From: Teretinema zuelzerae
Lineage (GTDB): Bacteria > Spirochaetota > Spirochaetia > Treponematales > Treponemataceae
Direction of reading: 5' to 3'
DNA length: 64,000 nt
Assembly: GCF_021021555.1 (NCBI RefSeq)
Contig: NZ_JAINWA010000003.1
Coordinates: 1,364,001-1,428,000, forward strand
Numbering within the stretch: the first letter of the stretch is position 1; the number at the start of each line of letters is the position of its first letter. This document shows, piece after piece, positions 1 to 8,418 of the stretch. The notes below the pieces were generated by a model. The model made no database searches. It was not told the origin of the DNA and saw nothing but the letters and a program-made list of their open reading frames with translations. A program made the position numbers and the translations under genes.

Positions 1-1049
1 AGCTGGCCTTCCAGAAACCGCCGTTCTTCTTCGACATGGAAACCATTACCCGGTTCAGCGACTCGCGGGGAGTGCCCCTTCTGGGCCAGTATCGCGATAC
101 GGATCTGGAATACTTCATCAAAGAACGCACGGCCGAAGCCGGACTCAACTCCCTTCCCGTCCTCCTGGTTTTCAGGGTGAACAACAACCGCTATTTTCTG
201 CTCAAGGAAAAAGTGATTCCCCTGCTCGTCATGCTGTGCAACGACAGCAGGCGCATAATCAAGGACGCGATCACCAAAGACTGGTATCAGATCATGAAGT
301 CCTACGATCAGGAAGACGCCATGAAAAACGGGCAGGCTTTCGAGAAAAAAATCGACACCCTCTGCAAATCCCTGTCGCCGGTTCTCCACGCCCTGTTAAA
401 TGCGTCCTTCGTCCCGCTCCTCGCTCTGGAAGGAGTGCCGACCACGGACTCGCCGAACGGATTCAAACTCTTCGATCACGGAAGGCTCCTCCCCCTGAGC
501 GACCTTCTGATGCTCAACCGGCAGGAACTGCTGACCGATACCAGAATCCTTCTGCCGTTCTGGTACACGGTTCCCATCATATCGTCGCTCCTCGCGTTTT
601 TCCATCGTCCGCGGGTTAAAAAGCCCAAACCAGCGGCTCAGGAAAATACGCAAAAAACGGAAGAATCGATCCAGACCCCCGGAGACTCCCACGACGCGAA
701 AGAGAAAAAACGCGAAGAATTGAAGAAAGCCGCGAAAAACATCGAAAGGAAACTCGTTCCCGAAGGCTCGACACTCGAAGGGGAACTGCGGACCCAGCTC
801 GATCTGTGGAACCGCAATCTCGACCCCAAGATGAAAGACAACCTTACGGAAGACGTGAATTCGCTGATCCGCGACTATATCCGCAGAATTATCAGAACGA
901 TCAGGGCGTCGACCTTCGACCGAGCCAGAGTGGACAACCTCACGGAAACCCTCGTCGATACGCCCAGCCTGATGAAGATAAAAAACAGGGACGCCCTTCT
1001 CGCCTACGTACGGCTCTACATCGTAAAACTCATACTCGGCTTGGGCTGA
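1..1049 (+). CDS. Hypothetical protein, 5' end outside the window
   Basis: The reading frame is open from base 3 (LAFQKPPFFFD precedes the first Met at base 36), so this is probably the C-terminal part of a longer protein. I do not recognise the family. A hydrophobic segment (ILLPFWYTVPIISSLLAFF) about 180-200 residues after that Met looks like one membrane helix. It is followed by a Lys/Glu/Gln-rich linker and a charged helical C-terminal region of about 100 residues. That arrangement suggests a membrane-anchored protein with a cytoplasmic tail. The stop is followed by a hairpin. No function can be assigned. Confidence 0.75.
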   Translation, partial: LAFQKPPFFFDMETITRFSDSRGVPLLGQYRDTDLEYFIKERTAEAGLNSLPVLLVFRVNNNRYFLLKEKVIPLLVMLCNDSRRIIKDAITKDWYQIMKSYDQEDAMKNGQAFEKKIDTLCKSLSPVLHALLNASFVPLLALEGVPTTDSPNGFKLFDHGRLLPLSDLLMLNRQELLTDTRILLPFWYTVPIISSLLAFFHRPRVKKPKPAAQENTQKTEESIQTPGDSHDAKEKKREELKKAAKNIERKLVPEGSTLEGELRTQLDLWNRNLDPKMKDNLTEDVNSLIRDYIRRIIRTIRASTFDRARVDNLTETLVDTPSLMKIKNRDALLAYVRLYIVKLILGLG

Positions 1050-1100
1050 CCGCCTCCCGCTCCGCGGCGGTCGTCGCATCGCGCTCGTAAACTTTTTTTT
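1048..1100 (+). terminator. Possible terminator after the first gene
   Basis: A perfect 7-bp stem (GACCGCC at 1048-1054 with GGCGGTC at 1066-1072) overlaps the stop codon. A run of eight T starts about 20 bases later, at 1093. The gap between stem and T-run is too long for a textbook intrinsic terminator, so this is tentative. Confidence 0.3.
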
Positions 1101-1129
1101 GCGCGCGAGCCGACCGGAACCAATCTCGC

Positions 1130-1166
1130 AAAAAAAAAGCCGTCCCGCGGTTTCCCGCCGGACAGC
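1130..1166 (-). terminator. Intrinsic terminator of the U32 gene
   Basis: Read on the minus strand, GCTGTCC pairs with GGGACGGC around an inner GCGG-GAAA-CCGC stem capped by a GNRA-type loop, and nine T follow directly. It lies about 15 bases after the stop of the U32 gene. Confidence 0.8.
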
Positions 1167-1180
1167 ATTCATTCAGGTTC

Positions 1181-3637
1181 TCAGCCGCGTTTTTTCGGTC
1201 CGCCGGATCGGCCTGCCGATCCCGGCTTTCCGGCCGGCCGGGATCTTCCCGACGGTCCCGGCCTGTCGGACTGCCCGGTTTTCCCGGAACGCGCCGGTTT
1301 GCGCGCGCTGCCTGCATTGGAATCTCGCGCTCTGCCGGCGGCGCCTTCGCGAGCTCCGCCAGAGGCGGGCTTTCCGGCGCCCTTTCGTCCGCCGCGGCCC
1401 GGGCCAGAAGCCGCAGAATCGCCGCCTTTACCGCGGTAGCCCTTTGCCTTCAATGCCGCGGATGACCGCTCTGAAGCCCGTTCATTCATCTGCCGGTACT
1501 CTTCGATGCGGTCAGGATCGTAAAAGCCGTCCTTCCAGTTGAAGCGCGACACGCCCTCCAGGGCAGTCCCCTTGCGCAGGGAATCCATGACGGCCCGGTA
1601 TTCCTGGCGGTCGACCTTCGTCTTGGAAAAATCCACGACATATCTGCGGAAGCCGGCTTTTTGAAGCACAGCGGTTTTATCGGCTATCGAAAAAGGCATT
1701 TCAGGGAAGACGTAGGAGCCTTCCTGCGTAGAAAGAGCCTTGAACGATCCGCCCTGGCGATCGGAGAAAAAGGTGAAGGTGTAATCCTTGGGCAAGCTGA
1801 AGCGCATCCTGAACAGGGCAGGATAGGCGTACACGGTCACGAAGGCCTGTTCCCGACAGGAATTATCGATGGAAGCTTCCAGATTATCGCGCGAATTCTC
1901 CAGCGGCGTAATCCACTGCCACAACCCCTGCTTATTGAGCCAGTCTATCGACCATCGGTTGAAGGTGTAGAGATAGGGTCCGGCGATCAGCCTGAGACCC
2001 CGGTTTCTCAGCATTCCGATATGGCCGGGATTGTTGACGATGAAATTGACGTATCCGTTTTCCACGAGACGGTCGAGGGCTGTGGAAAGGCCGTCCTCCT
2101 TTTCCTGTGGAAGGAATGGATCCAGCGATATGATGAGCTCGCGTTTCGAGAACGGAAGAGTCCCCGCTCCGCCGGAATGTGAGACGGACGCTTCGCCGAG
2201 AAGAGCGGGCAGGGTTTCGGCGGTTAATTCAAGAATAGCCCGAACCGGCCGATCCATCAGAATCGAGTATAAATCTTCGATCGTGGATACCTGCACATAG
2301 ATGCCTTCCGGGAAGGCGGAAAGCTTTCCGGCTCCGGGTTTTCCCGCCGTGGCGCGCTCGGCGGCCGTTACGGGAGCCTGCACGGGCGGCTTTTCAAGCT
2401 GGAGCGGAGGGAGACGGTCGCCTCCGGGCTGGCTTCTATAAGAGGACAGATCTCCGAGCACGCGGGGATAGCGGCGGGACATGGCCTTCGTCTGAATCAG
2501 ATAGACAGAATCGCCTTTGCCGAAGCCTTCGGGTATGTCCAGCCAGCGTCCGGCCGGTTCGACCGTGACCTTCTGGATTTTGTGGCTTTCGCGCGCGGAA
2601 TCGTCTTTTTTATGGAAGCGAAGAGAATCGCCCTCGTCGGGATCGTAGGAGCCGCCCCGCAAAAGAGCTTCGCGGGTTTCGCCCGCTTCGCGCACCTTGT
2701 CGATGGTGCCGAGAGAAATTCCGGTTCCGCCGGCCTGATCGGGATTGAGGACGTTTTCGGCGTGGGATGAATCGTACCAGTATCTGGTTTTCGCGCGCGC
2801 GAAATCGTTCGCGAGAATGCGCCGGGCGGTCTCTAGAGAGCCCTTGCGGTCGCGCTCCCAGTTGTCGAGGACGTACCGGTAGGCGGACACGACCGTTCCC
2901 ACGTATTCGGCGCTTTTCATCCGTCCTTCGATTTTAAAGGAATTGACGCCCGCCTGCACAAGGTCGGGAATCCGGTCGATGAGCTGAAGGTCGTTCGGAG
3001 AGAAGAAGTACCCCTGGCGGGTTCCGCCGTTCACTTCCGCGGTATACAAACGCCTGCACGCCTGGGCGCACATGCCCCGGTTCGCAGACTTTCCGCCGAG
3101 GAAGCTCGAGAACAGGCAGAGACCCGATTCGCTTACGCACAGGGCTCCGTGGACGAACACTTCAAGCTCGCACGAGGTGCGCTCCCTGATCTCGCGCACT
3201 TCCGGAAGGCCCAGTTCGCGGGCGAGCACTACGCGGGACACGCCCGAGCGGCTCATCGCGTTCGCCGCGCGCGCGCTGGCTATGTTCATCTGGGTGGACG
3301 CGTGGATCCTGAGATTCGGGAAATGCGTGCGCGCAAGATTCAATACGCCGAAGTCCTGAACGATCAATCCGTCCGGACCGATGCGGTTGAGATATTCCAA
3401 AAAGCGGTACATCCGCTCGGTTTCGTTTTCCTGCAAGACGGTATTCACCGTGACAAGAACTTTCTTTGCCCGTTTATGAAGGGCTTCTACGGTCGCCTCG
3501 AATTGAGACCACGCGAAATTAGAAGACCGCAGGCGGGCGTTGAAGCTTTTCAGCCCCAAATATACGGCATCCGCCCCTTCCCCGATCGCTGCGTCCAGGG
3601 CTTCAGGATTTCCTGCCGGTGCCAATAACTCTGCCAT
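1181..3637 (-). CDS. U32-family peptidase-like RNA hydroxylation protein with basic C-terminal tail
   Basis: The N-terminus (MAELLAPAGNPEALDAAIGE, GADAVYLG) is the canonical start of the U32 'collagenase-like' family. Studied members (TrhP, RlhA) hydroxylate tRNA or 23S rRNA rather than cut protein; whether this one acts on tRNA or rRNA cannot be told here. The cysteines in HGALCVSESGLC and MCAQACRR, roughly residues 165-195, match the family's conserved Cys cluster, and the motif INSFKIEGRMKS-like segment (VNSFKIEGRMKS) is also present. The middle and later parts resemble the DUF3656 extension of long U32 proteins. The last roughly 110 residues are almost entirely Gly, Ser, Ala, Arg, Lys and Pro, an unusual basic low-complexity tail that could bind RNA (inference). 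The start has GGAGG six bases upstream. Confidence 0.88.
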   Translation of the reverse strand: MAELLAPAGNPEALDAAIGEGADAVYLGLKSFNARLRSSNFAWSQFEATVEALHKRAKKVLVTVNTVLQENETERMYRFLEYLNRIGPDGLIVQDFGVLNLARTHFPNLRIHASTQMNIASARAANAMSRSGVSRVVLARELGLPEVREIRERTSCELEVFVHGALCVSESGLCLFSSFLGGKSANRGMCAQACRRLYTAEVNGGTRQGYFFSPNDLQLIDRIPDLVQAGVNSFKIEGRMKSAEYVGTVVSAYRYVLDNWERDRKGSLETARRILANDFARAKTRYWYDSSHAENVLNPDQAGGTGISLGTIDKVREAGETREALLRGGSYDPDEGDSLRFHKKDDSARESHKIQKVTVEPAGRWLDIPEGFGKGDSVYLIQTKAMSRRYPRVLGDLSSYRSQPGGDRLPPLQLEKPPVQAPVTAAERATAGKPGAGKLSAFPEGIYVQVSTIEDLYSILMDRPVRAILELTAETLPALLGEASVSHSGGAGTLPFSKRELIISLDPFLPQEKEDGLSTALDRLVENGYVNFIVNNPGHIGMLRNRGLRLIAGPYLYTFNRWSIDWLNKQGLWQWITPLENSRDNLEASIDNSCREQAFVTVYAYPALFRMRFSLPKDYTFTFFSDRQGGSFKALSTQEGSYVFPEMPFSIADKTAVLQKAGFRRYVVDFSKTKVDRQEYRAVMDSLRKGTALEGVSRFNWKDGFYDPDRIEEYRQMNERASERSSAALKAKGYRGKGGDSAASGPGRGGRKGAGKPASGGAREGAAGRARDSNAGSARKPARSGKTGQSDRPGPSGRSRPAGKPGSAGRSGGPKKRG

Positions 3638-3700
3638 AATGCCTCCGTTCTAACCCGCATAGTACTCTGTATTCGCGGATTATGCAAACCTCGGGGAGGC

Positions 3701-4726
3701 TCACTGCCAGTGGAAGTTTTCTGCTCCCGCCGAGCTTTTTCCCGTCGCGCACACGCGCCAATCTGCGGCCGAATCCGTATCTTCGACGCCTCCGCTGAAT
3801 CTGTCGCGGCAGAGAGTTCGCGTCGCGGTAGTTCCCATCGACGGAACGGCCGAGCCTATCCCGGAATCGGGACCCCAGGAACCCTGAGAGACGGCTTCCG
3901 CGGCCGCCGCCTCAAGGCCCGGATTCGGCCAGGAATCCTTTCCGTCCTCGGCCCAGAACGCCGCGTCGAGGATTTTCCCGCCGACGCGCTCGCGAACAAG
4001 GATTCCTCCGGTTTTTTTCAAGGGAGCCTTGGTCTGATCGTCCCAGAAGTCGACAGCGTCGGCTCGGGCGTCGGTTCCAGCGGAAACGAGGCCGGGAGAG
4101 ACTTCGTCGACAAGACCTTCTTCTATCGAGCGCAGATGATATACGACGAAATCGCCGCGCGAAACCTCTACAGAAGGAAAAGTCCAGACCGGAGACGCGG
4201 CGTTTCCCGGATTTTCTATCGCGACGCCGCCCAGGTTCCCGTCTTCCAATACAAGCAATTCAACGAACTCTACGCGCGGCTTGGAATACACGCAACGGAT
4301 TTCGTTCACCGCGAGCCGGGGAACCCTGGAATTCCAGCCGACGAAGGGAACCGCGAACGAAAGACGGTTCCCTCTCGCGTCTTCCACCGTCGCCGAAAGA
4401 AGAGCTTTTTTCCCGGGCCCCGGAGCCGCGGGAAGCAGAAAAGAAACAGCTGTTGACAGCGCAGTATCGGCTGGCGAGACAGGAAGATCGGGACCGTCTT
4501 CAATATCAGTCCTCAGGGAGCTCGCGACTACGCGGACAGGTTGGGTGAAATCGGCCTTTACGCAAGTTTCGTCTGCGGGAGAGAGAGAAACAAGATGCGG
4601 GCAGGAGACATCCATCCCCCACTGGGAGACGATTTCTTCGTCCAGCGAGCAGCAGGAACAGACGGCGGCAAGCAGCATCGAAGCGACTAAGCGGACGAAT
4701 TGAATAAGCGGGATGCATCGTTTCAT
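3701..4726 (-). CDS. Predicted lipoprotein with lamin-tail-like domain
   Basis: An N-terminal signal (MKRCIPLIQFVRLVASMLLA) ends in a cysteine cluster at residues 23-26, consistent with a lipoprotein signal. From about residue 135 the protein resembles a lamin-tail (LTD) domain: LAVNEIRCVYSKPRVEFVEL, then a beta-rich stretch, and near the end SMGTTATRTLCR with DTDSAADW. Such domains occur in bacterial surface proteins and often accompany nucleases or adhesins, but no enzyme domain is visible here. The start is supported by GGAGG seven bases upstream. The gene is divergent from the small gene at 4816. Confidence 0.7.
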   Translation of the reverse strand: MKRCIPLIQFVRLVASMLLAAVCSCCSLDEEIVSQWGMDVSCPHLVSLSPADETCVKADFTQPVRVVASSLRTDIEDGPDLPVSPADTALSTAVSFLLPAAPGPGKKALLSATVEDARGNRLSFAVPFVGWNSRVPRLAVNEIRCVYSKPRVEFVELLVLEDGNLGGVAIENPGNAASPVWTFPSVEVSRGDFVVYHLRSIEEGLVDEVSPGLVSAGTDARADAVDFWDDQTKAPLKKTGGILVRERVGGKILDAAFWAEDGKDSWPNPGLEAAAAEAVSQGSWGPDSGIGSAVPSMGTTATRTLCRDRFSGGVEDTDSAADWRVCATGKSSAGAENFHWQ

Positions 4727-4815
4727 AGATAAGCCTCCGGAGCCTCGTCGCCTTCAATTCGAACTTCTGCCCGAAGATCTCGCCCAAAACCGGTAAAAAA
4801 TGCTATTTTTCACGC

Positions 4816-5232
4816 ATGAGCTATCGAATACATTCGCTTGAATTGCATAAAACCATCACGCCGGGAACCGATTCGCCCGATTCGGACGGGACGTTCGCGA
4901 TTCTCGCCTTTTCCTCGCTGGTGGAAAAAGGCAACCTGGAACCGAAGACGGAAGATCATCTGGCCGGCGGAGAAACCGCGACAGAGATCCCCTCGGGCTA
5001 TTATCTGTTCGCTCAAGGGACGTGCGGGGCTGAAGAAGGACGCGATTTGTTCGCTCCGGAGTTGAAGAGCCTCTATCGGCAGGCAGCGGAAGAAGTGTGG
5101 CTTGAATCGTTATGGAGGGAAAAGGAATTCGCGGATTCGCGGGTGTTCGTAAGGCTTCTCCGGGAAGACGGAAAAACAGCTTTCCAGATTTTCAGAAAGG
5201 TGCTTCCCGGAGAAAACGACGTTCAGTTATAA
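4816..5232 (+). CDS. Hypothetical protein, 138 aa
   Basis: A short soluble acidic protein of unknown function with no signal peptide or membrane segment. Coding is supported by an uninterrupted frame between oppositely oriented neighbours and by protein-like composition (for example EVWLESLWREKEFADSRVFV). No Shine-Dalgarno sequence precedes the ATG; a TATTTT hexamer is placed so that transcription could begin at or near the start codon, but no good -35 is seen. Its end overlaps the convergent gene at 5227 by six bases. Confidence 0.6.
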   Translation: MSYRIHSLELHKTITPGTDSPDSDGTFAILAFSSLVEKGNLEPKTEDHLAGGETATEIPSGYYLFAQGTCGAEEGRDLFAPELKSLYRQAAEEVWLESLWREKEFADSRVFVRLLREDGKTAFQIFRKVLPGENDVQL

Positions 5233-5907
5233 CCGAAGCGTTTCGACCATGTATCGGATGGATGAACCGTTCCGGTCGACCTGTTCTTTTTCTACGACGA
5301 AAACCAGCGACGAACCGGTTTGATCGATCTGCACCCGGCGCACAAGATAGCCCTTGACGCCGTCGCGCTTGAAGCCGGGAAGCCCCACCGTCTTTTTCGC
5401 CGTCTTTCCGTCTTTTCCCGTAATCGATACGGACAGATAAAACGAAGACTTCACGTCCTTGCCTGAACCCTCGACGAGCACATGTGTTTCGACCGAGTAA
5501 TCTGTAGACGATTCAAAATCCCTGAACGCGATGGTCCGCAATCCGGGTTCGTCCACGGCCTGGATATAGAGGGGGCGTCCCTGATTCGCGCTGTCTACCG
5601 ACAGTTTCTGTATCGCGGGAGCCGCGGTATTCTGAAGCGAAGCGAACACGCCTTTCGCATCCCGGGCGGCTGTATCGGAAGACGGCTTGCGGGAGAACAA
5701 ACCTTCGCGAATGAAACTGTTTTTCGCCACATCGACCGCGAATATATCGGCATAGGCCTGATAGTCTTTGTCGGTAACGCCGTATTGTCCGAAAACGAAC
5801 TGCTTTCCATCGGCAGAAAAGCCGAGATTCACAAAGGTGGCAACATCCCCGGCCCAACCGTGGGCCATAATCAGGAAAATGAAGAAAAGGATAGTTGTTT
5901 TTCGCAT
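5227..5907 (-). CDS. Predicted secreted protein (DUF2259-like)
   Basis: About 226 aa with a signal peptide (MRKTTILFFIFLIMAHGWAG). The mature N-terminus GDVATFVNLGFSADGKQFVF matches, from memory, a predicted secreted family (DUF2259) common in treponemes. It has no known function and probably resides in the periplasm or is surface-exposed. An upstream in-frame ATG at 5919 exists, but GGAG lies six bases before the ATG at 5907, inside that longer frame, so 5907 is preferred. The 3' end overlaps the convergent small gene by six bases. Confidence 0.72.
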   Translation of the reverse strand: MRKTTILFFIFLIMAHGWAGDVATFVNLGFSADGKQFVFGQYGVTDKDYQAYADIFAVDVAKNSFIREGLFSRKPSSDTAARDAKGVFASLQNTAAPAIQKLSVDSANQGRPLYIQAVDEPGLRTIAFRDFESSTDYSVETHVLVEGSGKDVKSSFYLSVSITGKDGKTAKKTVGLPGFKRDGVKGYLVRRVQIDQTGSSLVFVVEKEQVDRNGSSIRYMVETLRL

Positions 5908-6012
5908 GTACTGCTCCATTGTATACAGAATGAGTCTCTGCTGTACAGAATCGGCAGAAAATCAGCTTCACTTGAGATTCACGTAAACGCTTTTTTAGTG
6001 GTATCATGACGC

Positions 6013-6834
6013 ATGACCATAGCGACCAGAAATCGTTTTTTTAAGCTGGCCATCGCAGTTTCCGCGCTTCTTTCCGCGGCGGCGATAGGCATCGCAGTGA
6101 CGGCGCTTACCGGAGGCAGGCTTCCTGTCGAAATCCCGGGAGTGCGCGTGCTTTCGCCGCCGCGAGGCCTGCCCTTCTCGCAATGGAGCCCTGCCGCTTC
6201 GCTCATCCACCTGGCGGCTTTTCCGTTTTTTTCCCTGATCTGGCTTATCTACATCTACCGCGGATTCGAAAAGACGCAAAGCTCCGAAATGATTTTTTTC
6301 GCCGCTTCCGTGTTCGCGGTTTCCTTCGAAATGCTGCGAATCGTCATTCCTTTGACCGGAGTCGACGGCGGCTATCTGATTACGGTCATCAGCCGGGTAA
6401 GCCTTTTTTCCCGCATTTTCTTTCTGCTTTCGATTCTTTCGAGCGGACTGTTCAACAGTGCTCAAACTGCGCAAATGATCGGATCATCGATTTTTCTGCT
6501 CGGCTTTATTTCTTTCAGTCTTTCTCAGTCCATTCCCATCAATTCGATGGCACCAACGTCGAATTTCATACTATTGACCGGATATCCGGCGATTCTCTCT
6601 CTGTTTTTCGCCTGCATCGGAGCCCTGGCAATCCTTTCGTACCTTATTCTGGGCATAACCAGGGCAACAAAAGAATACTTTTCCTGCGCCGGAGGCTTGG
6701 CTCTGTTAATCCCGGGCTATTTTTTGCTGATTCTCGCCGACAACTGGCTCTACGCGATCAGCGGCGCGGCTTTGCTGAACTTCGGGACCTGGCTCTACAT
6801 GGACCGGATGCACCGCTACTATCTATGGCAGTAG
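6013..6834 (+). CDS. Integral membrane protein, unknown function
   Basis: 273 aa with about eight predicted membrane helices: one at residues 10-30, then helices spread evenly to the C-terminus. An extracytoplasmic loop of about 30 residues (VEIPGVRVLSPPRGLPFSQW) follows helix 1. The pattern resembles the 7TM part of bacterial sensor proteins, but no output domain is attached. No recognisable catalytic motif. No clear Shine-Dalgarno sequence is seen. The stop overlaps the convergent kinase-like gene by 12 bases. Confidence 0.65.
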   Translation: MTIATRNRFFKLAIAVSALLSAAAIGIAVTALTGGRLPVEIPGVRVLSPPRGLPFSQWSPAASLIHLAAFPFFSLIWLIYIYRGFEKTQSSEMIFFAASVFAVSFEMLRIVIPLTGVDGGYLITVISRVSLFSRIFFLLSILSSGLFNSAQTAQMIGSSIFLLGFISFSLSQSIPINSMAPTSNFILLTGYPAILSLFFACIGALAILSYLILGITRATKEYFSCAGGLALLIPGYFLLILADNWLYAISGAALLNFGTWLYMDRMHRYYLWQ

Positions 6835-7446
6835 CGTCATCACGGCGCCGATGGCCAGGGGAATCACGAGATTATCGTAGTCTTTGATGGGAAGAACTTC
6901 TATCGTCATTGCCAGCAGGGCAACCAGAAACGACTTGAACGGATCATGGGTTGCTGCAAGGGTGGAAACATAAACGGCGATGAAACAGGCGGTGCTGCCT
7001 TCGAGAGTTTTTCCGCCCGCCCGGGGAATCTTGATTCTTCCATATAACTTTCCCGCCAGACTGGCGATTCCGTCTCCGAAGGCCAGAGCGTACACGGCGA
7101 CCCGGGCGGCCTGAGGCGGAAACAGAATAAGGGCGAATAAAACGCCAAGAGCCATCGTTACCGGACCGAGAACGAAACGACCTTCGTCGCGCTTGCGTGA
7201 AGCGTAGGCGGTTACGCGGGAAATGAACGGTATGGGATTTCCGGTTATGCGCCTGTATTCGCAAAAGGTGTACAGGCAAATCACAGACGAGAGCGAAACC
7301 AGGGTGAAACTGTAGTTGAGAGTCGCAATAAAGGGCACAAGGGAAGCGCATAAATGTATGCTCTTTCTGAAAAACTCTTTCAGAAGATCATTTACCGTTG
7401 CAGTATGCGATATCTTCCGGTATCTGAAATCGGCGATTATTCCCAT
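6823..7446 (-). CDS. Dolichol/phytol kinase-like membrane protein (CTP transferase superfamily)
   Basis: 207 aa, about six membrane helices. The segment ALAFGDGIASLAGKLYG followed by GGKTLEGS is the signature of the dolichol kinase / phytol kinase / phosphatidate cytidylyltransferase superfamily, where the Asp and the Lys-Thr-Leu-Glu-Gly-Ser motif bind the nucleotide. It may phosphorylate a polyprenol or other long-chain alcohol in the inner membrane; the true substrate cannot be inferred. An AGGGA sequence six bases before the ATG supports the start. Confidence 0.75.
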   Translation of the reverse strand: MGIIADFRYRKISHTATVNDLLKEFFRKSIHLCASLVPFIATLNYSFTLVSLSSVICLYTFCEYRRITGNPIPFISRVTAYASRKRDEGRFVLGPVTMALGVLFALILFPPQAARVAVYALAFGDGIASLAGKLYGRIKIPRAGGKTLEGSTACFIAVYVSTLAATHDPFKSFLVALLAMTIEVLPIKDYDNLVIPLAIGAVMTLLP

Positions 7447-7535
7447 TATATTCCCTGCATGGTTCGCGTTATATCACTTTCTATAACACATAAGGCAGCG
7501 GTTGGTTTCGTAAAAACAAAAAAAAGTTCTTTCTT

Positions 7536-7607
7536 TGGACGTTACTGGATTTGAACCAGTGACTTCTACCGTGTGAAGGTAGCACTCTACCGCTGAGTTA
7601 AACGTCC
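7536..7607 (-). tRNA. tRNA-Val (anticodon CAC)
   Basis: On the minus strand the acceptor stem GGACGTT/AACGTCC, a D arm containing AGCGGTA, anticodon stem CTACC/GGTAG with loop TTCACAC (CAC at positions 34-36), and T arm ACTGG-TTCAAAT-CCAGT fold as a standard tRNA with discriminator A. CCA is not encoded. CAC reads the Val codon GTG. The 5' leader and 3' trailer are themselves complementary for about 12 more bases, extending the acceptor helix. Confidence 0.95.
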
Positions 7608-7648
7608 AAAAAAAGAACTATATGTCAGAACCATGCGCCCGCGTCACC

Positions 7649-7681
7649 CTACCGCTGAGTTAAACGTCCAAAAAAAGAACT
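7649..7681 (-). repeat. Truncated copy of the tRNA-Val 5' part and leader
   Basis: Bases 7649-7681 repeat 7587-7619 exactly (33 bases, offset 62). The copy holds the 5' leader, acceptor 5' strand and D arm of the tRNA but stops before the anticodon. It is probably the remnant of a tandem tRNA duplication. The sequence between 7447 and 7535 shows nothing else beyond a T-rich trailer of the tRNA. Confidence 0.85.
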
Positions 7682-7767
7682 GCATGTAAAAGAAGGCGCG
7701 TAAATCGAGTGATGTACGATACGAGAAAGTATAATATCAGGTAGGGGATCATTGTGCAAGAGCCTTG

Positions 7768-7796
7768 TTGTCAAGCCTGGGAGAATGCGATATATC
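7768..7796 (+). promoter_or_regulatory. Sigma-70-type promoter for the barrel-like gene
   Basis: TTGTCA at 7768-7773 and TATATC at 7791-7796 are separated by 17 bases. The expected start of transcription, near 7803, leaves a short leader containing the GGAGG used by the gene at 7819. Confidence 0.55.
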
Positions 7797-7818
7797 CTTT
7801 AGACTACTGGAGGAAGAT

Positions 7819-8379
7819 ATGAAATCAACTGTTCGCGCAACCTTAGCAATCCTGGCCTTCTGTATGATATCTGCCGCGGGAGTTTTCGCGGAGAGCTCCG
7901 ATAAAAAAGAGGTTCGGTTCGACGACTACCGCAGCGCCCTCGGCATGTTCGCCATGGCCATCCCGAACGGGGGCGCCTACGGACTCCAGTTCGAACACTG
8001 GTTCAACTCCTTCGGTTTTACCGTAACGGGCGGCGGATATTATCGGCCTGAAGACGACTGGGCCAATATCCTCGACTACTCGGTTGTGTTTCAGGGCATG
8101 CACACCGTATTCGGCAATACCTTTTCGGACCAGGTGGCGGGAAGGCTGTACAGCTGGGCCTCGATCGGACACCACGGATATATGACAGACGATACCAACG
8201 ACGACGTGTACGAGGAAGGCGCGTACAAGGCGAACGGAGTCGCGGGTCTGGGCATCGGGATTGAAATGATCTTTTTCGAGCATTTCTCGATTCCCCTGCA
8301 ATTCGGCTATACCGGCGAGTTCCCCAACGACCCGGGGCTCGGGTTCACCTTCGGTTCGGGGATTCGCTACCGGTATTGA
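7819..8379 (+). CDS. Secreted beta-rich protein, probable outer-membrane barrel
   Basis: 186 aa with a clear signal peptide (MKSTVRATLAILAFC, cleavage near AGVFA-ES). The mature part alternates aromatic and Gly residues (FEHWFNSFGFTVTGGGYY, LQFGYTGEF) and ends in GSGIRYRY. A terminal aromatic residue is typical of outer-membrane beta-barrels. Function unknown. The frame is open from 7765, but GGAGG five bases before the ATG at 7819 and the start of the signal peptide there fix the start. Confidence 0.72.
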   Translation: MKSTVRATLAILAFCMISAAGVFAESSDKKEVRFDDYRSALGMFAMAIPNGGAYGLQFEHWFNSFGFTVTGGGYYRPEDDWANILDYSVVFQGMHTVFGNTFSDQVAGRLYSWASIGHHGYMTDDTNDDVYEEGAYKANGVAGLGIGIEMIFFEHFSIPLQFGYTGEFPNDPGLGFTFGSGIRYRY

Positions 8380-8418
8380 GAACGCGGTTACTCTTTCCGC
8401 AAGCCGGCCGGCCGGAGA

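Noticed and set aside
7649-7681. Phage or island attachment site formed by the tRNA fragment
   Set aside because: The copy is only 62 bp away, matches the 5' rather than the 3' end of the tRNA, and no integrase or mobile gene lies nearby.
7649-7681. Second functional tRNA-Val
   Set aside because: The copy lacks anticodon arm, T arm and acceptor 3' strand.
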